A stretch of DNA of 64,000 bases, from contig JAEWXG010000012.1 in the NCBI GenBank assembly GCA_023396095.1, positions 62,001-126,000 on the forward strand. The letters are read 5' to 3'. Shown piece after piece: positions 44,581-52,292 of this stretch. The notes under the pieces were generated by a model. It was not told the origin of the DNA and did no database searches. It worked only from the letters and a program-made list of their open reading frames with translations. Both the position numbers and the translations under genes were made by a program. Within the stretch, counting starts at the first letter, position 1; each line of letters starts with the position of its first letter. This stretch comes from Bacillota bacterium (GTDB lineage: Bacteria > Bacillota > Clostridia > Christensenellales > UBA3700).

Positions 44581-46852
44581 AATCTTTTATTCTAATTGCA
44601 TCCACCAATATAGCAATTGCCTCTATCCTCATGAGATAGATGTTACTGATATTGAATCTTTAAAGAAAGCAGTATCTTTCGATTACGTGTGTGCGAAATA
44701 TAAGGATAACTATAGGTCTATCGCAAATTTCACTTCTTCTAATTGTATTGGAGTAGATTTTGATAACGATCATTCTAATAATCCTGAAGATTGGGTTACA
44801 TCTAATTCAATTAAAGAAATGTTTAGTGGTGTACCCTATTTAGTTCACTATTCTAAATCACATATGAAACCTAAAATTGGAGCATGTAAAACCGAATATG
44901 GCCCTAGACCTAGATTTCATGTCATTTTCTTAATTGATGAAATAAATAATGCTGATGAATATAAAGCCCTAAAAGATAAATTATTTGATTATTGTCCTTT
45001 AATTGATCCAATGGCTAAAGACTCAGCAAGACTTCTGGCAGGAACACCTAATCCTATAGTTGAATGGCATGATGGAACTATCACATTAAATCAATTTTTA
45101 GATGATGTATTTAGTGAAAAAGCATTTGAAGAATTAGGTGAAGTTATACCTGAAGGAAATCGTAATGCTACGATGCATAAGATTGCTTGTTCTTTACTAG
45201 TTAAATATGGAATTACCGAAGAATCTAAATCTAAATATAGGGAAGCATCAAAAAAATGTAATCCCCCACTAGAAAAGGATGAATTAAATACAATTTGGAA
45301 GAGTGCAGCTAAATTCTATAAGAATAAAGTTGTTACTAATCCAGAATATAAAAAGCCTGAAGAATATAACAGCCAATCTGTTATAAAGTGGGATACCCCT
45401 ATTCCATTTGAAAAACCTAAATTACCTACATTTCCTGTAGATGCATTACCTAAAATTATAAGAGATTATGTTGTTGCGGTAGCTGAAACAACACAAACAC
45501 CTGTTGATATGGCTGCTACTGCTTCACTTGCTATTATGTCTTTATGTATGCAAGGAAGATATAGAGTTGAAGGTAAAGTGGATTGGGATGAACCAGTTAA
45601 TCTATATACATTAATAATTGCCGAACCTAGCGAAAGAAAATCAGCCATTATTGGTTTTATGACAAGACCGGTTAATGAATATGAACTTGAATACAATAGA
45701 TTAAATGGTGCTAGATTTGAGTCATCACGTATTCATAAATCAGCGCTTGAAATTAGAAAGAAATCTATTGAGTCTCAATTTGCTAAAGGCAAAGTTACTG
45801 ATATAGAGGTTGAAGAAATATCAAAGAAGCTACATGACTTTAAAGAATTAAAACCTAAGAAGATTTATGTAGATGATATTACAACTGAAAAGCTCGCATC
45901 AGTACTTGCTGATTCAGACGGTAAAACAGCCGTTATTTCAACAGAAGGTGGTATATTTGATGTTTTAGCTGGTATGTATAACAAAAGCGTTAATATTGAC
46001 GTTTTCTTAAAGAGTTATTCAGGAGATGCAATTAGGATTGATAGAATTGGACGTCAATCAGAACTAATTCAAAAACCAGCATTAACAATACTTCTTTCTG
46101 TTCAACCAAGTGTCCTATCTTCACTTATTAGTAATACTACATTTGAAGGTAAAGGACTTACTACTAGATTCTTATATGCATTACCAGAATCATTAATTGG
46201 TAAAAGAAAATTTAACACTTCTCCTATTCCATCTGAAGTATCACGTCTATATGACATGAAAATTAAAGATGTATTAAATGAAGAAGAAAACTTAATTGAT
46301 AATCAAATCATTAGACAAAGTAAGGAATCAAAATCTTTATTTCAAGCGTTCCATGATGAAAATGAAAAAATCATGGGTGAAGATACTGAAATAAAAGCAT
46401 GGCGAGGAAAACTAGTTGGTAATGTTTTAAGAATAGCTGCACTACTTGCAAGATTTAATATGGATCGATTTAATCCATTCTTTGATGAAACACCTGAAGT
46501 TATCGTATCAAAGGATGATATGGCTAATGCTATTACAATTGGAAAATATTATATCGAGCATGCGAAAGCTTCATATTCACTTATGGGAATAGATCCTATT
46601 AATAAAAAATGTGAATATGTATTAAGCAAAATAAAAGAACATAACTTCTATGAATTCGCAAATAGAGATATCACAAGAGCTTGTGGTACTAAAGACTTAC
46701 GAACTTTAGAAGGAATGTTACCGGTTTTAAATAGATTAATTGAATATGGATACATCCAGCCTAAAACTGATAAAAAGAATAATACTTCATATTTAACTAA
46801 TCCAATAATATTTAGTCAAAACAATAAGGAGGAACAAAATAATGATGACTAG
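44561..46852 (+). CDS. Primase/helicase (AEP-like, PriCT, DUF3987)
   Basis: About 763 residues. N-terminal part has GVDFDND and PRPRFHVIFLI, like archaeo-eukaryotic primase domains of mobile elements. A PriCT-type linker at about 200-255 (EGNRNATMHKIACSLL; LNTIWKSAAKFY) follows, then a DUF3987 helicase-like part with a variant P-loop AEPSERKSA (about 350) and a C-terminal winged segment. Likely replicates the excised element. ATG 44561 preceded by GAAGG; overlaps the HTH gene by 20 bases. Confidence 0.8.
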   Translation: MMKISYKIFYSNCIHQYSNCLYPHEIDVTDIESLKKAVSFDYVCAKYKDNYRSIANFTSSNCIGVDFDNDHSNNPEDWVTSNSIKEMFSGVPYLVHYSKSHMKPKIGACKTEYGPRPRFHVIFLIDEINNADEYKALKDKLFDYCPLIDPMAKDSARLLAGTPNPIVEWHDGTITLNQFLDDVFSEKAFEELGEVIPEGNRNATMHKIACSLLVKYGITEESKSKYREASKKCNPPLEKDELNTIWKSAAKFYKNKVVTNPEYKKPEEYNSQSVIKWDTPIPFEKPKLPTFPVDALPKIIRDYVVAVAETTQTPVDMAATASLAIMSLCMQGRYRVEGKVDWDEPVNLYTLIIAEPSERKSAIIGFMTRPVNEYELEYNRLNGARFESSRIHKSALEIRKKSIESQFAKGKVTDIEVEEISKKLHDFKELKPKKIYVDDITTEKLASVLADSDGKTAVISTEGGIFDVLAGMYNKSVNIDVFLKSYSGDAIRIDRIGRQSELIQKPALTILLSVQPSVLSSLISNTTFEGKGLTTRFLYALPESLIGKRKFNTSPIPSEVSRLYDMKIKDVLNEEENLIDNQIIRQSKESKSLFQAFHDENEKIMGEDTEIKAWRGKLVGNVLRIAALLARFNMDRFNPFFDETPEVIVSKDDMANAITIGKYYIEHAKASYSLMGIDPINKKCEYVLSKIKEHNFYEFANRDITRACGTKDLRTLEGMLPVLNRLIEYGYIQPKTDKKNNTSYLTNPIIFSQNNKEEQNNDD

Positions 46853-47228
46853 AACAGATAAAAATATCGCCTGGGATGTTATTTCAGGTATGTTAGGTAG
46901 AAGAATAAAAAGAAATAGTGATTTTACATTCATGGTTGATGATCACTATAGGCTTGAAATTAATGTGCCATTAAGACAAGACAAGGATGAAGTTATGCTA
47001 AATGCAGAATTATATTGTGATAATGGACCAGCTATATATGTAATTGAAGGTATTCCATCTGATGAAATATGGCAAGTAACTGATGGACTTGATGCCATCA
47101 TAAATAATCTTAAATCTAAAATCATAACTGATGCCGATAGAGAATTACAAAAAAACGATGGCTATATGTTTTTAAGTTTTAAAGAATTTCAGTCACATTT
47201 GTCACGTGTCACAAACATGTACAAATAA
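46842..47228 (+). CDS. Hypothetical small element protein
   Basis: 128 residues, no recognised domain. Strong SD GGAGG ten bases before ATG, overlaps the primase end by 11 bases. The last codons contain three TGTCAC-type motifs (47191-47212), so the coding sequence doubles as a repeat array. Confidence 0.7.
   Translation: MMTRTDKNIAWDVISGMLGRRIKRNSDFTFMVDDHYRLEINVPLRQDKDEVMLNAELYCDNGPAIYVIEGIPSDEIWQVTDGLDAIINNLKSKIITDADRELQKNDGYMFLSFKEFQSHLSRVTNMYK
47191..47212 (-). repeat. GTGACA array inside the element
   Basis: AGTCAC at 47191, TGTCAC at 47200 and 47207 (steps 9, 7), the same spacing and direction as the right-end array. Lies in the last codons of the upstream gene, just before the structured gap. 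Confidence 0.8.
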
Positions 47229-47239
47229 TTATTGATGCC

Positions 47240-47362
47240 TCTTCCCTCTAGAATATATTTTCTAGGGGGTAGGCCCCATTCTATCTCTGGGACTAAATTA
47301 TAGGACATCGGCCTGGGGTTTCACGCGCAACTTCGCGAAATCAAAGAGGGTATATCCCCCTA
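47240..47362 (+). other. GC-rich structured non-coding segment
   Basis: Between two operon genes, in a strongly AT-rich element. Four hairpins: CCCTCTAGAA with TTCTAGGGGG (47244-47253/47260-47269, 10 bp); CCCCA with TGGGG (47274-47278/47314-47318); CGCG/CGCG (47324-47327/47334-47337); GGG/CCC (47348-47350/47356-47358). None ends in a T-run, so ordinary termination is unlikely. Candidate origin of transfer, replication origin or structured RNA. Confidence 0.6.
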
Positions 47363-47495
47363 TTCGTTAAAACACTATTTCTGATTTTCAAAGTCCTAAA
47401 TTTGCCGTTATTTCGCTACAATTTGAAATACCTATAATTAGCCGTAGAGGTCTTAATAACTTGAAATAATCGCACATAAGGAGGTTTAACGGGAA

Positions 47496-47879
47496 ATGAA
47501 CGATAAAGAAAGAAATAAAGTTATTAAATTAAGAAATCAAGGTGTAATGCCTTCTGAAATATCTAAAATTACTGGAATAAAGATAGAAACAATCAAATCT
47601 TATTTCAAACGACATAAAAATTTATTACCTAAAAGTGCTACTTGTAAATACTGTGGTAAGAAAATAGTTTCTATTAGAGGTAAGAAAAATAAAAAGTTTT
47701 GTTCGGATAAGTGCCGCATGGCTTATTGGAATTCACATCCTGAGCTTATTAATAAACAAGCTTACTACAAATTAACATGCGAATATTGTGGGAAGGAGTT
47801 TTTAAGTTATGGAAATAAAAGACGTAAATTCTGCTCAAGGGAATGCTACAAGAAGTCTCTTAGAAAAATACAAATCTAA
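47496..47879 (+). CDS. HTH protein with two zinc fingers
   Basis: 127 residues. An N-terminal sigma-like helix-turn-helix (about 1-40: EISKITGIKIETIKSYFKRH) precedes two Cys4 fingers of the same build: CKYCGKKI...KFCSDKC and CEYCGKEF...KFCSREC. Strongly basic. SD GGAGG upstream. Such proteins commonly precede the large serine recombinases in clostridial elements and may regulate them. Its last codons overlap the next gene. Confidence 0.78.
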   Translation: MNDKERNKVIKLRNQGVMPSEISKITGIKIETIKSYFKRHKNLLPKSATCKYCGKKIVSIRGKKNKKFCSDKCRMAYWNSHPELINKQAYYKLTCEYCGKEFLSYGNKRRKFCSRECYKKSLRKIQI

Positions 47880-48027
47880 TAATCTTATTGTTTATAACAT
47901 AAGCATAACAATTCTTGAGGCACTACATAAAAATGGTGTTTTAAATGATGAAGATTTCATAGATTCTTCTTCTTTAGTTGCAGCTAATCATGGGCTTAAA
48001 AATACCTCAATTTTCGTATCAAATTAA
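47809..48027 (+). CDS. Small hypothetical protein overlapping the zinc-finger gene
   Basis: 72 residues in another frame, overlapping the previous gene by 71 bases. GGAAGGAG lies ten bases before ATG. Pattern VYNISITILEALHKNGVLNDEDF looks like a genuine helical protein. No family recognised; short proteins occur at this spot in related elements (weak recollection). Confidence 0.55.
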   Translation: MEIKDVNSAQGNATRSLLEKYKSNNLIVYNISITILEALHKNGVLNDEDFIDSSSLVAANHGLKNTSIFVSN

Positions 48028-48083
48028 CTTGATATAAATCCCCTTTAGAGTGATATATATGTATGACCAAAAGGAGGATTATC

Positions 48084-48287
48084 ATGGATAATTTAAAGCA
48101 ACAATTATTTAAACTTTGTGAAGAACACAAAACCAGTACTGAGGGGATTAATTACTTAATCAAATATTATATTAATTCCCTCGGCTGGACTGAGGAGGAA
48201 GCCATTAAATATGCAATAAAACTATTTGATAATGGCACCATTGATGAAATAAAAATTATAGGAGGTAACGATGGACAGGATAATTAA
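48084..48287 (+). CDS. Small hypothetical protein before the recombinases
   Basis: 67 residues from ATG 48084, with GGAGG seven bases upstream. Acidic and helical (LGWTEEEAIKYAIKLF). Overlaps the first recombinase by 17 bases, so coupled to it. Confidence 0.65.
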   Translation: MDNLKQQLFKLCEEHKTSTEGINYLIKYYINSLGWTEEEAIKYAIKLFDNGTIDEIKIIGGNDGQDN

Positions 48288-49602
48288 CCAAGTTGAATTT
48301 AATAATCAAAATAACAATAAAATATTAAGTGTTGCTGCATATGCTCGTGTATCAGTAGATAAAGAAGCTATGCACCATTCACTTGTAGCTCAAATCGATT
48401 ATTACAAACAATTAATAGAAAACAATCCTAAATGGAAATTGTATGACATTTATGTTGATGAAGGAATTACAGGTACAACTGAATCGAGAAATTCATTTCA
48501 AAAAATGATTGATGATGCAATAAATGGCAACATTGATTTAATCATTACAAAATCAATTACTAGATTCGCCCGTAATACTGTAACTTTACTTGAAACAGTT
48601 AGAAAGCTTAAAGCTAATAACATTGAAGTATATTTTGAAGAACAAAACATTCATACCCTATCAAAAGATGGTGAACTTCTTCTAACTATTCTAGCATCGT
48701 ATGCTCAAGAAGAATCTAGATCAGTTTCAGAAAATATGAAATGGAGAGTTAAAAAGAATTTTGAAGAAGGCTTATCTTGGGGTACTCATCTATATGGTTA
48801 CAAATATAAAGATAACAAATATGAAATCATTCCCGAAGAAGCTAATGTTGTTAAAAAGATATTTGATTTATATCTTGAAGGTAATGGTGTTCAAGCTATT
48901 ACTAAAGCACTTGAATTAGAAGGCATAAAAACCAGAAATAATATTCCTTTCTCTAAATCAACAATTAGAGCCATGTTATCAAATGAATACTATACTGGTG
49001 ATAAGATACTTCAAAAGACTTATAGAAAAGATTTTATTTCCAAAAGAACCCTAGCCAACAATGGAGAACTTACTAAATATTACGTTGAAAATTCTCATGA
49101 AGGTATTATTTCTAAAGATGATTTTAATAAGGTTCAAGAAATGTTAAAAGCCAAAAAAGATAAAATCAATTGGAAAGTCGATAAGCCATTAATATTACCA
49201 TTTAGTGGAATAATTGAATGTGGTTGTTGTGGCAAACATTATTCAAGGAAAACGACTCCATATAAGCATATTTGGCTTTGTAGAACCGTTAATGATAAAG
49301 GAATAAATGAATGTAATTCTAAACAGGTTCCAGAAGAAATATTATTTGAAACTGCCAACAAAATATTAGGTACTACTTCTTTTGATGAAAAATTATTTAT
49401 AAAGAAAATAGAAAAGATTATTGTTCAAAAAGATAACATCTTAACTTATTCATTTAAAGATGGAACATCAAAAGATATTAAATGGGAAAATAAATCTAGA
49501 AGTCTTTCTTGGACTCCTGAAAAGAAAGCTAAAGCACGCCAAAGAACATTAGAACAACATAAACAAAGGAGGGATACGAATGGCGAAAGTAACAGTAATT
49601 AA
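48271..49602 (+). CDS. Large serine recombinase 1
   Basis: 443 residues. Catalytic N-domain with Ser28 in AYARVSVDK, VDEGITGTT, SITRFARNT and SYAQEESRS; recombinase domain from about 180; zinc ribbon CGCCGKHYSR...WLCR...INEC near 305-345; short C-terminus without a long coiled coil. SD GGAGG upstream. Works with the next, longer recombinase that overlaps it by 23 bases. Integrates or excises the element. Confidence 0.93.
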   Translation: MDRIINQVEFNNQNNNKILSVAAYARVSVDKEAMHHSLVAQIDYYKQLIENNPKWKLYDIYVDEGITGTTESRNSFQKMIDDAINGNIDLIITKSITRFARNTVTLLETVRKLKANNIEVYFEEQNIHTLSKDGELLLTILASYAQEESRSVSENMKWRVKKNFEEGLSWGTHLYGYKYKDNKYEIIPEEANVVKKIFDLYLEGNGVQAITKALELEGIKTRNNIPFSKSTIRAMLSNEYYTGDKILQKTYRKDFISKRTLANNGELTKYYVENSHEGIISKDDFNKVQEMLKAKKDKINWKVDKPLILPFSGIIECGCCGKHYSRKTTPYKHIWLCRTVNDKGINECNSKQVPEEILFETANKILGTTSFDEKLFIKKIEKIIVQKDNILTYSFKDGTSKDIKWENKSRSLSWTPEKKAKARQRTLEQHKQRRDTNGESNSN

Positions 49603-51154
49603 GCCTACAATTAATCCACATACTCATATTTCAATTAATGCACCACATAAAAGACGTGTAGCTGCATATGCTAGAGTTTCAACAGATCAAGATGAACAAT
49701 TCACTTCATATGAAGCTCAAATTGATTATTATACTAAATATATAAAAGCTAATGATGAATGGGAATTTGTAAAAGTATATACTGATGAAGGTATTAGTGG
49801 TACATCTACAAAAAGACGTGATGGATTTAAACAAATGATTGATGATGCTTTGTCAGGCAAAATCGATTTAATTGTTACTAAATCAATATCTCGTTTTGCA
49901 AGAAACACTGTTGATGCATTAGTTAATATTAGAAATTTAAAAGATAAAGGTGTTGAAGTGTTTTTTGAAAAAGAAAACATTTATACCTTCGGTACTGGTG
50001 GAGAGCTTCTTCTTACCATCATGTCATCAATTGCACAGGAAGAATCTAGATCTATATCAGAAAATGTTACTTGGGGTAAAAGAAAAGCATTTCAAGATGG
50101 AAAAGTAGCTCTTCCCTATAAATGCTTTTTAGGTTATAAAAAAGGTGAAAATGGTCTACCTGAAATTGAACCTAATGGTGCAGAACTTGTAAGAAGGATT
50201 TATAGGATGTTTATTGAAGGTAAAAGCCAATCAACAATTGCTAGAATCCTAACTGAAGAAAAGATACCTACTCCAGGAGGCAAAACAAAATGGCAATATA
50301 ATGTCATCGATTCTATTTTAAGAAATGAAAAATATAAAGGTTCTGCACTTCTTCAAAAGAAATATACAGTAGATTTTCTAACTAAAAAACTTAAAAAGAA
50401 TAATGGTGAAGTAGCACAATATTATGTTGAAGATTCTCATCCAGCAATTATAGAACCTGATGAATGGGAACTAGTACAAGCTGAACTTGAATTAAGAGAT
50501 GAAACTCAAATAAGGAACCGAAGAGATAATGTATTATCTGGTAGAGTCATATGTGCTGATTGTGGTTCTATTTATGGACCTAAAGTATGGCATTCAAATG
50601 ATGCATATAGACATGTCGTATGGCAATGCAATAATAAGTTTAACGGCACTAAATGCACTACTCCTACTCTTGATGAAGAAACAATTAGAAATGCTTATTT
50701 AAAGGCATTAAACATTCTTTTAAAAGATAAAGATAAACTCATTTCTAATCTCCTTCTTGTTAAAGAAAAACTACTAGATGTTAATCTATCTAAGCCTATT
50801 GAAAAAGCCAAGAATGAAATGCTAGTAGTTAGTGGTTTATGTGACCAACATGTTTTTAACAAAGAAAAGAAATTAAAGAACAGCCAAGAATACATGGATG
50901 AATATATTGAACTAGTAAAAAGATTCACTGCAGCACAAGATGAATATGGAAGATTAATTGATGAACAAGTAACTCGTAATAGAAAGTCAGTTAAACTACA
51001 AGCCTTCATTGATGAGATTAAAAATGCAGATGCACTTAATCTAGAATTTAATGATAGACTCTTCAATTTAACTGTTTTAAATATTAAAGTACATAAAGAA
51101 AACCATCTCGAATTCAATTTCAAAGATGGCTCCATAATTAATATTGATTTATAG
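49580..51154 (+). CDS. Large serine recombinase 2
   Basis: 524 residues. Catalytic Ser34 in AYARVSTDQ, TDEGISGTS, KSISRFARNT, SSIAQEESRS; recombinase domain (PEIEPNGAELVRRIYRMF), zinc ribbon CADCGSIYG...WQCN, and a full C-terminal coiled coil (about 400-490). SD AAAGGAGGG upstream. Longer than partner 1, which lacks the coiled coil, so the two are probably not interchangeable. Last gene of the element. Confidence 0.94.
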   Translation: MAKVTVIKPTINPHTHISINAPHKRRVAAYARVSTDQDEQFTSYEAQIDYYTKYIKANDEWEFVKVYTDEGISGTSTKRRDGFKQMIDDALSGKIDLIVTKSISRFARNTVDALVNIRNLKDKGVEVFFEKENIYTFGTGGELLLTIMSSIAQEESRSISENVTWGKRKAFQDGKVALPYKCFLGYKKGENGLPEIEPNGAELVRRIYRMFIEGKSQSTIARILTEEKIPTPGGKTKWQYNVIDSILRNEKYKGSALLQKKYTVDFLTKKLKKNNGEVAQYYVEDSHPAIIEPDEWELVQAELELRDETQIRNRRDNVLSGRVICADCGSIYGPKVWHSNDAYRHVVWQCNNKFNGTKCTTPTLDEETIRNAYLKALNILLKDKDKLISNLLLVKEKLLDVNLSKPIEKAKNEMLVVSGLCDQHVFNKEKKLKNSQEYMDEYIELVKRFTAAQDEYGRLIDEQVTRNRKSVKLQAFIDEIKNADALNLEFNDRLFNLTVLNIKVHKENHLEFNFKDGSIINIDL

Positions 51155-51183
51155 AACTCTAGTTTTGGTGGCTAGAGTTTTTA
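51155..51183 (+). terminator. Terminator after the recombinases
   Basis: AACTCTAG (51155-51162) pairs with CTAGAGTT (51172-51179), followed by a short T-run. Confidence 0.75.
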
Positions 51184-51186
51184 ATT

Positions 51187-51217
51187 TGTCTCGTTTGTCA
51201 CGCGTGTCACGTGTCAC
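51187..51217 (-). repeat. GTGACA array, right end of element
   Basis: TGTCTC at 51187, TGTCAC at 51196, 51205 and 51212 (steps 9, 9, 7), followed by GTAGGGGTA. Read on the minus strand it matches the left-end array including the flanking ACCCCTA. Confidence 0.85.
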
Positions 51218-51311
51218 GTAGGGGTATATGTAAAAATTGATATTTACTCCTATAAGTATTCTTATATATAGTAAGTAGTAGTTTAACGAATAATAATAAT
51301 TTAACGATATA

Positions 51312-51464
51312 ATTATATATATTACTATCTATATACCTATAACTACTACTATTTTTATACCTAAGGCAACAATAATTATCATAATTGCTATAAATATTGC
51401 AGTTTTACCCATATATAAAGAAAAAAATAGCCGATATTTTCGTATCAGCTATACTTAACTCTAA
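51312..51464. repeat. Right flanking repeat (tRNA-Leu downstream region)
   Basis: Imperfect direct copy of 41225-41387, ending exactly at the tRNA 3' CCA. Includes the tRNA terminator. The remaining stretch 51218-51311 is AT-rich with no gene seen. Confidence 0.75.
51421..51451 (-). terminator. Terminator of tRNA-Leu(GAG)
   Basis: Minus strand: TAGCTGATA, six-base loop, TATCGGCTA, then seven T. 9-bp stem with one G-U pair. Confidence 0.85.
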
Positions 51465-51548
51465 TGGTGCGACCAAAGGGACTTGAACCCTTATGTTATT
51501 CAACATACGCTCCTCAAACGTACGCGTCTGCCATTCCGCCATGGTCGC
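51465..51548 (-). tRNA. tRNA-Leu (anticodon GAG)
   Basis: Class II cloverleaf on the minus strand: acceptor GCGACCA/TGGTCGC, anticodon stem TACGT/GCGTA around loop TTGAGGA giving GAG, variable arm TGTT/AACA, GGTTCAAGTCC T-arm and encoded CCA. The 5' end is immediately next to the exoA stop codon. Confidence 0.96.
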
Positions 51549-52292
51549 TTAAATAGTTAATAATACAGGGCAGTGATCACTCCCCTGCAAATCATTTAAA
51601 ATTTCTATTTTTTTAACACGTTCCACATCTTGATTATTAATTAAAAAATAATCAATTCTCCAACCTACATTCCTTTCACGTGCTTTAAATTTATAAGACC
51701 ACCAAGTATATTTTTTTATTGCATCAGGAAAAAAATGTCTGAAAATATCAGTAAAGCCAGACTTTAATATTTGAGAAAAAGACTCTCTTTCTTCAAAACT
51801 ATACCCAGCACTTCCTTCATTACTTTTTGGATTTTCTAAATCAATCGGTTTATGAGCAACATTTAAATCTCCACAGAGAATTACTGTTTTATTAAATTTG
51901 TTCATATAATTTTTTAAAGCGAGATCATAACTTAATCTATACTCAATACGTTTTAATTCTGGCTGCGCATTAGGCGTATAACTATTAATCAAAACAAAAT
52001 CATCATATTCTACTACAATTGTTCGCCCTTCAATATCAAATAGTTCATTTCCTAAGCCTGTATTTATTTGATTAGGTTTTATCTTAGAATAAACAACTGT
52101 TCCAGAATATCCTTTCTTTTGTGCGTTATTGAAATATGCATAATATCCTTCTAGTTGATATTCATTTTCAATTGAGGACAATTTGGTTTCCTGCAAACAA
52201 ATAATATCAGGATCTATTTTTTTAATCTCTTCTTTAAAATCCTTTTTTAATATGGCTCTTAACCCATTTACATTCCAAGTTAATATTTTCAT
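51549..52292 (-). CDS. exoA: Exodeoxyribonuclease III
   Basis: 247 residues. EEP-family nuclease: MKILTWNVNGLRA with metal-binding Asn, CLQETK with catalytic Glu, YTPNA, GDLNVAHKPIDL, and C-terminal SDHCPV with catalytic His. Repairs abasic sites. ATG abuts the stop codon of the fusion gene upstream; its own stop abuts the tRNA. Confidence 0.96.
   Translation of the reverse strand: MKILTWNVNGLRAILKKDFKEEIKKIDPDIICLQETKLSSIENEYQLEGYYAYFNNAQKKGYSGTVVYSKIKPNQINTGLGNELFDIEGRTIVVEYDDFVLINSYTPNAQPELKRIEYRLSYDLALKNYMNKFNKTVILCGDLNVAHKPIDLENPKSNEGSAGYSFEERESFSQILKSGFTDIFRHFFPDAIKKYTWWSYKFKARERNVGWRIDYFLINNQDVERVKKIEILNDLQGSDHCPVLLTI

Larger units (their letters stand above)
41388..51464. mobile_element. 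Integrated mobile element (about 10 kb, serine recombinase type) beside tRNA-Leu
   Basis: Limits inferred from the flanking repeats and from the tRNA 3' end. Contents: Fic protein, zinc-finger hypothetical, excisionase-like HTH, primase/helicase, small accessory genes and two overlapping large serine recombinases at the right end. Inverted GTGACA arrays mark both ends (41699-41729 and 51187-51217). No relaxase, coupling protein or type IV secretion gene is visible, so it resembles an integrative mobilizable or satellite-like element. Exact att sites not determined. Confidence 0.8.

Noticed and set aside
41388..51464. Prophage
   Set aside because: No capsid, terminase, portal, tail or lysis genes; gene content fits a small integrative element.
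41388..51464. Self-transmissible conjugative element
   Set aside because: No relaxase, coupling ATPase or type IV secretion gene seen.
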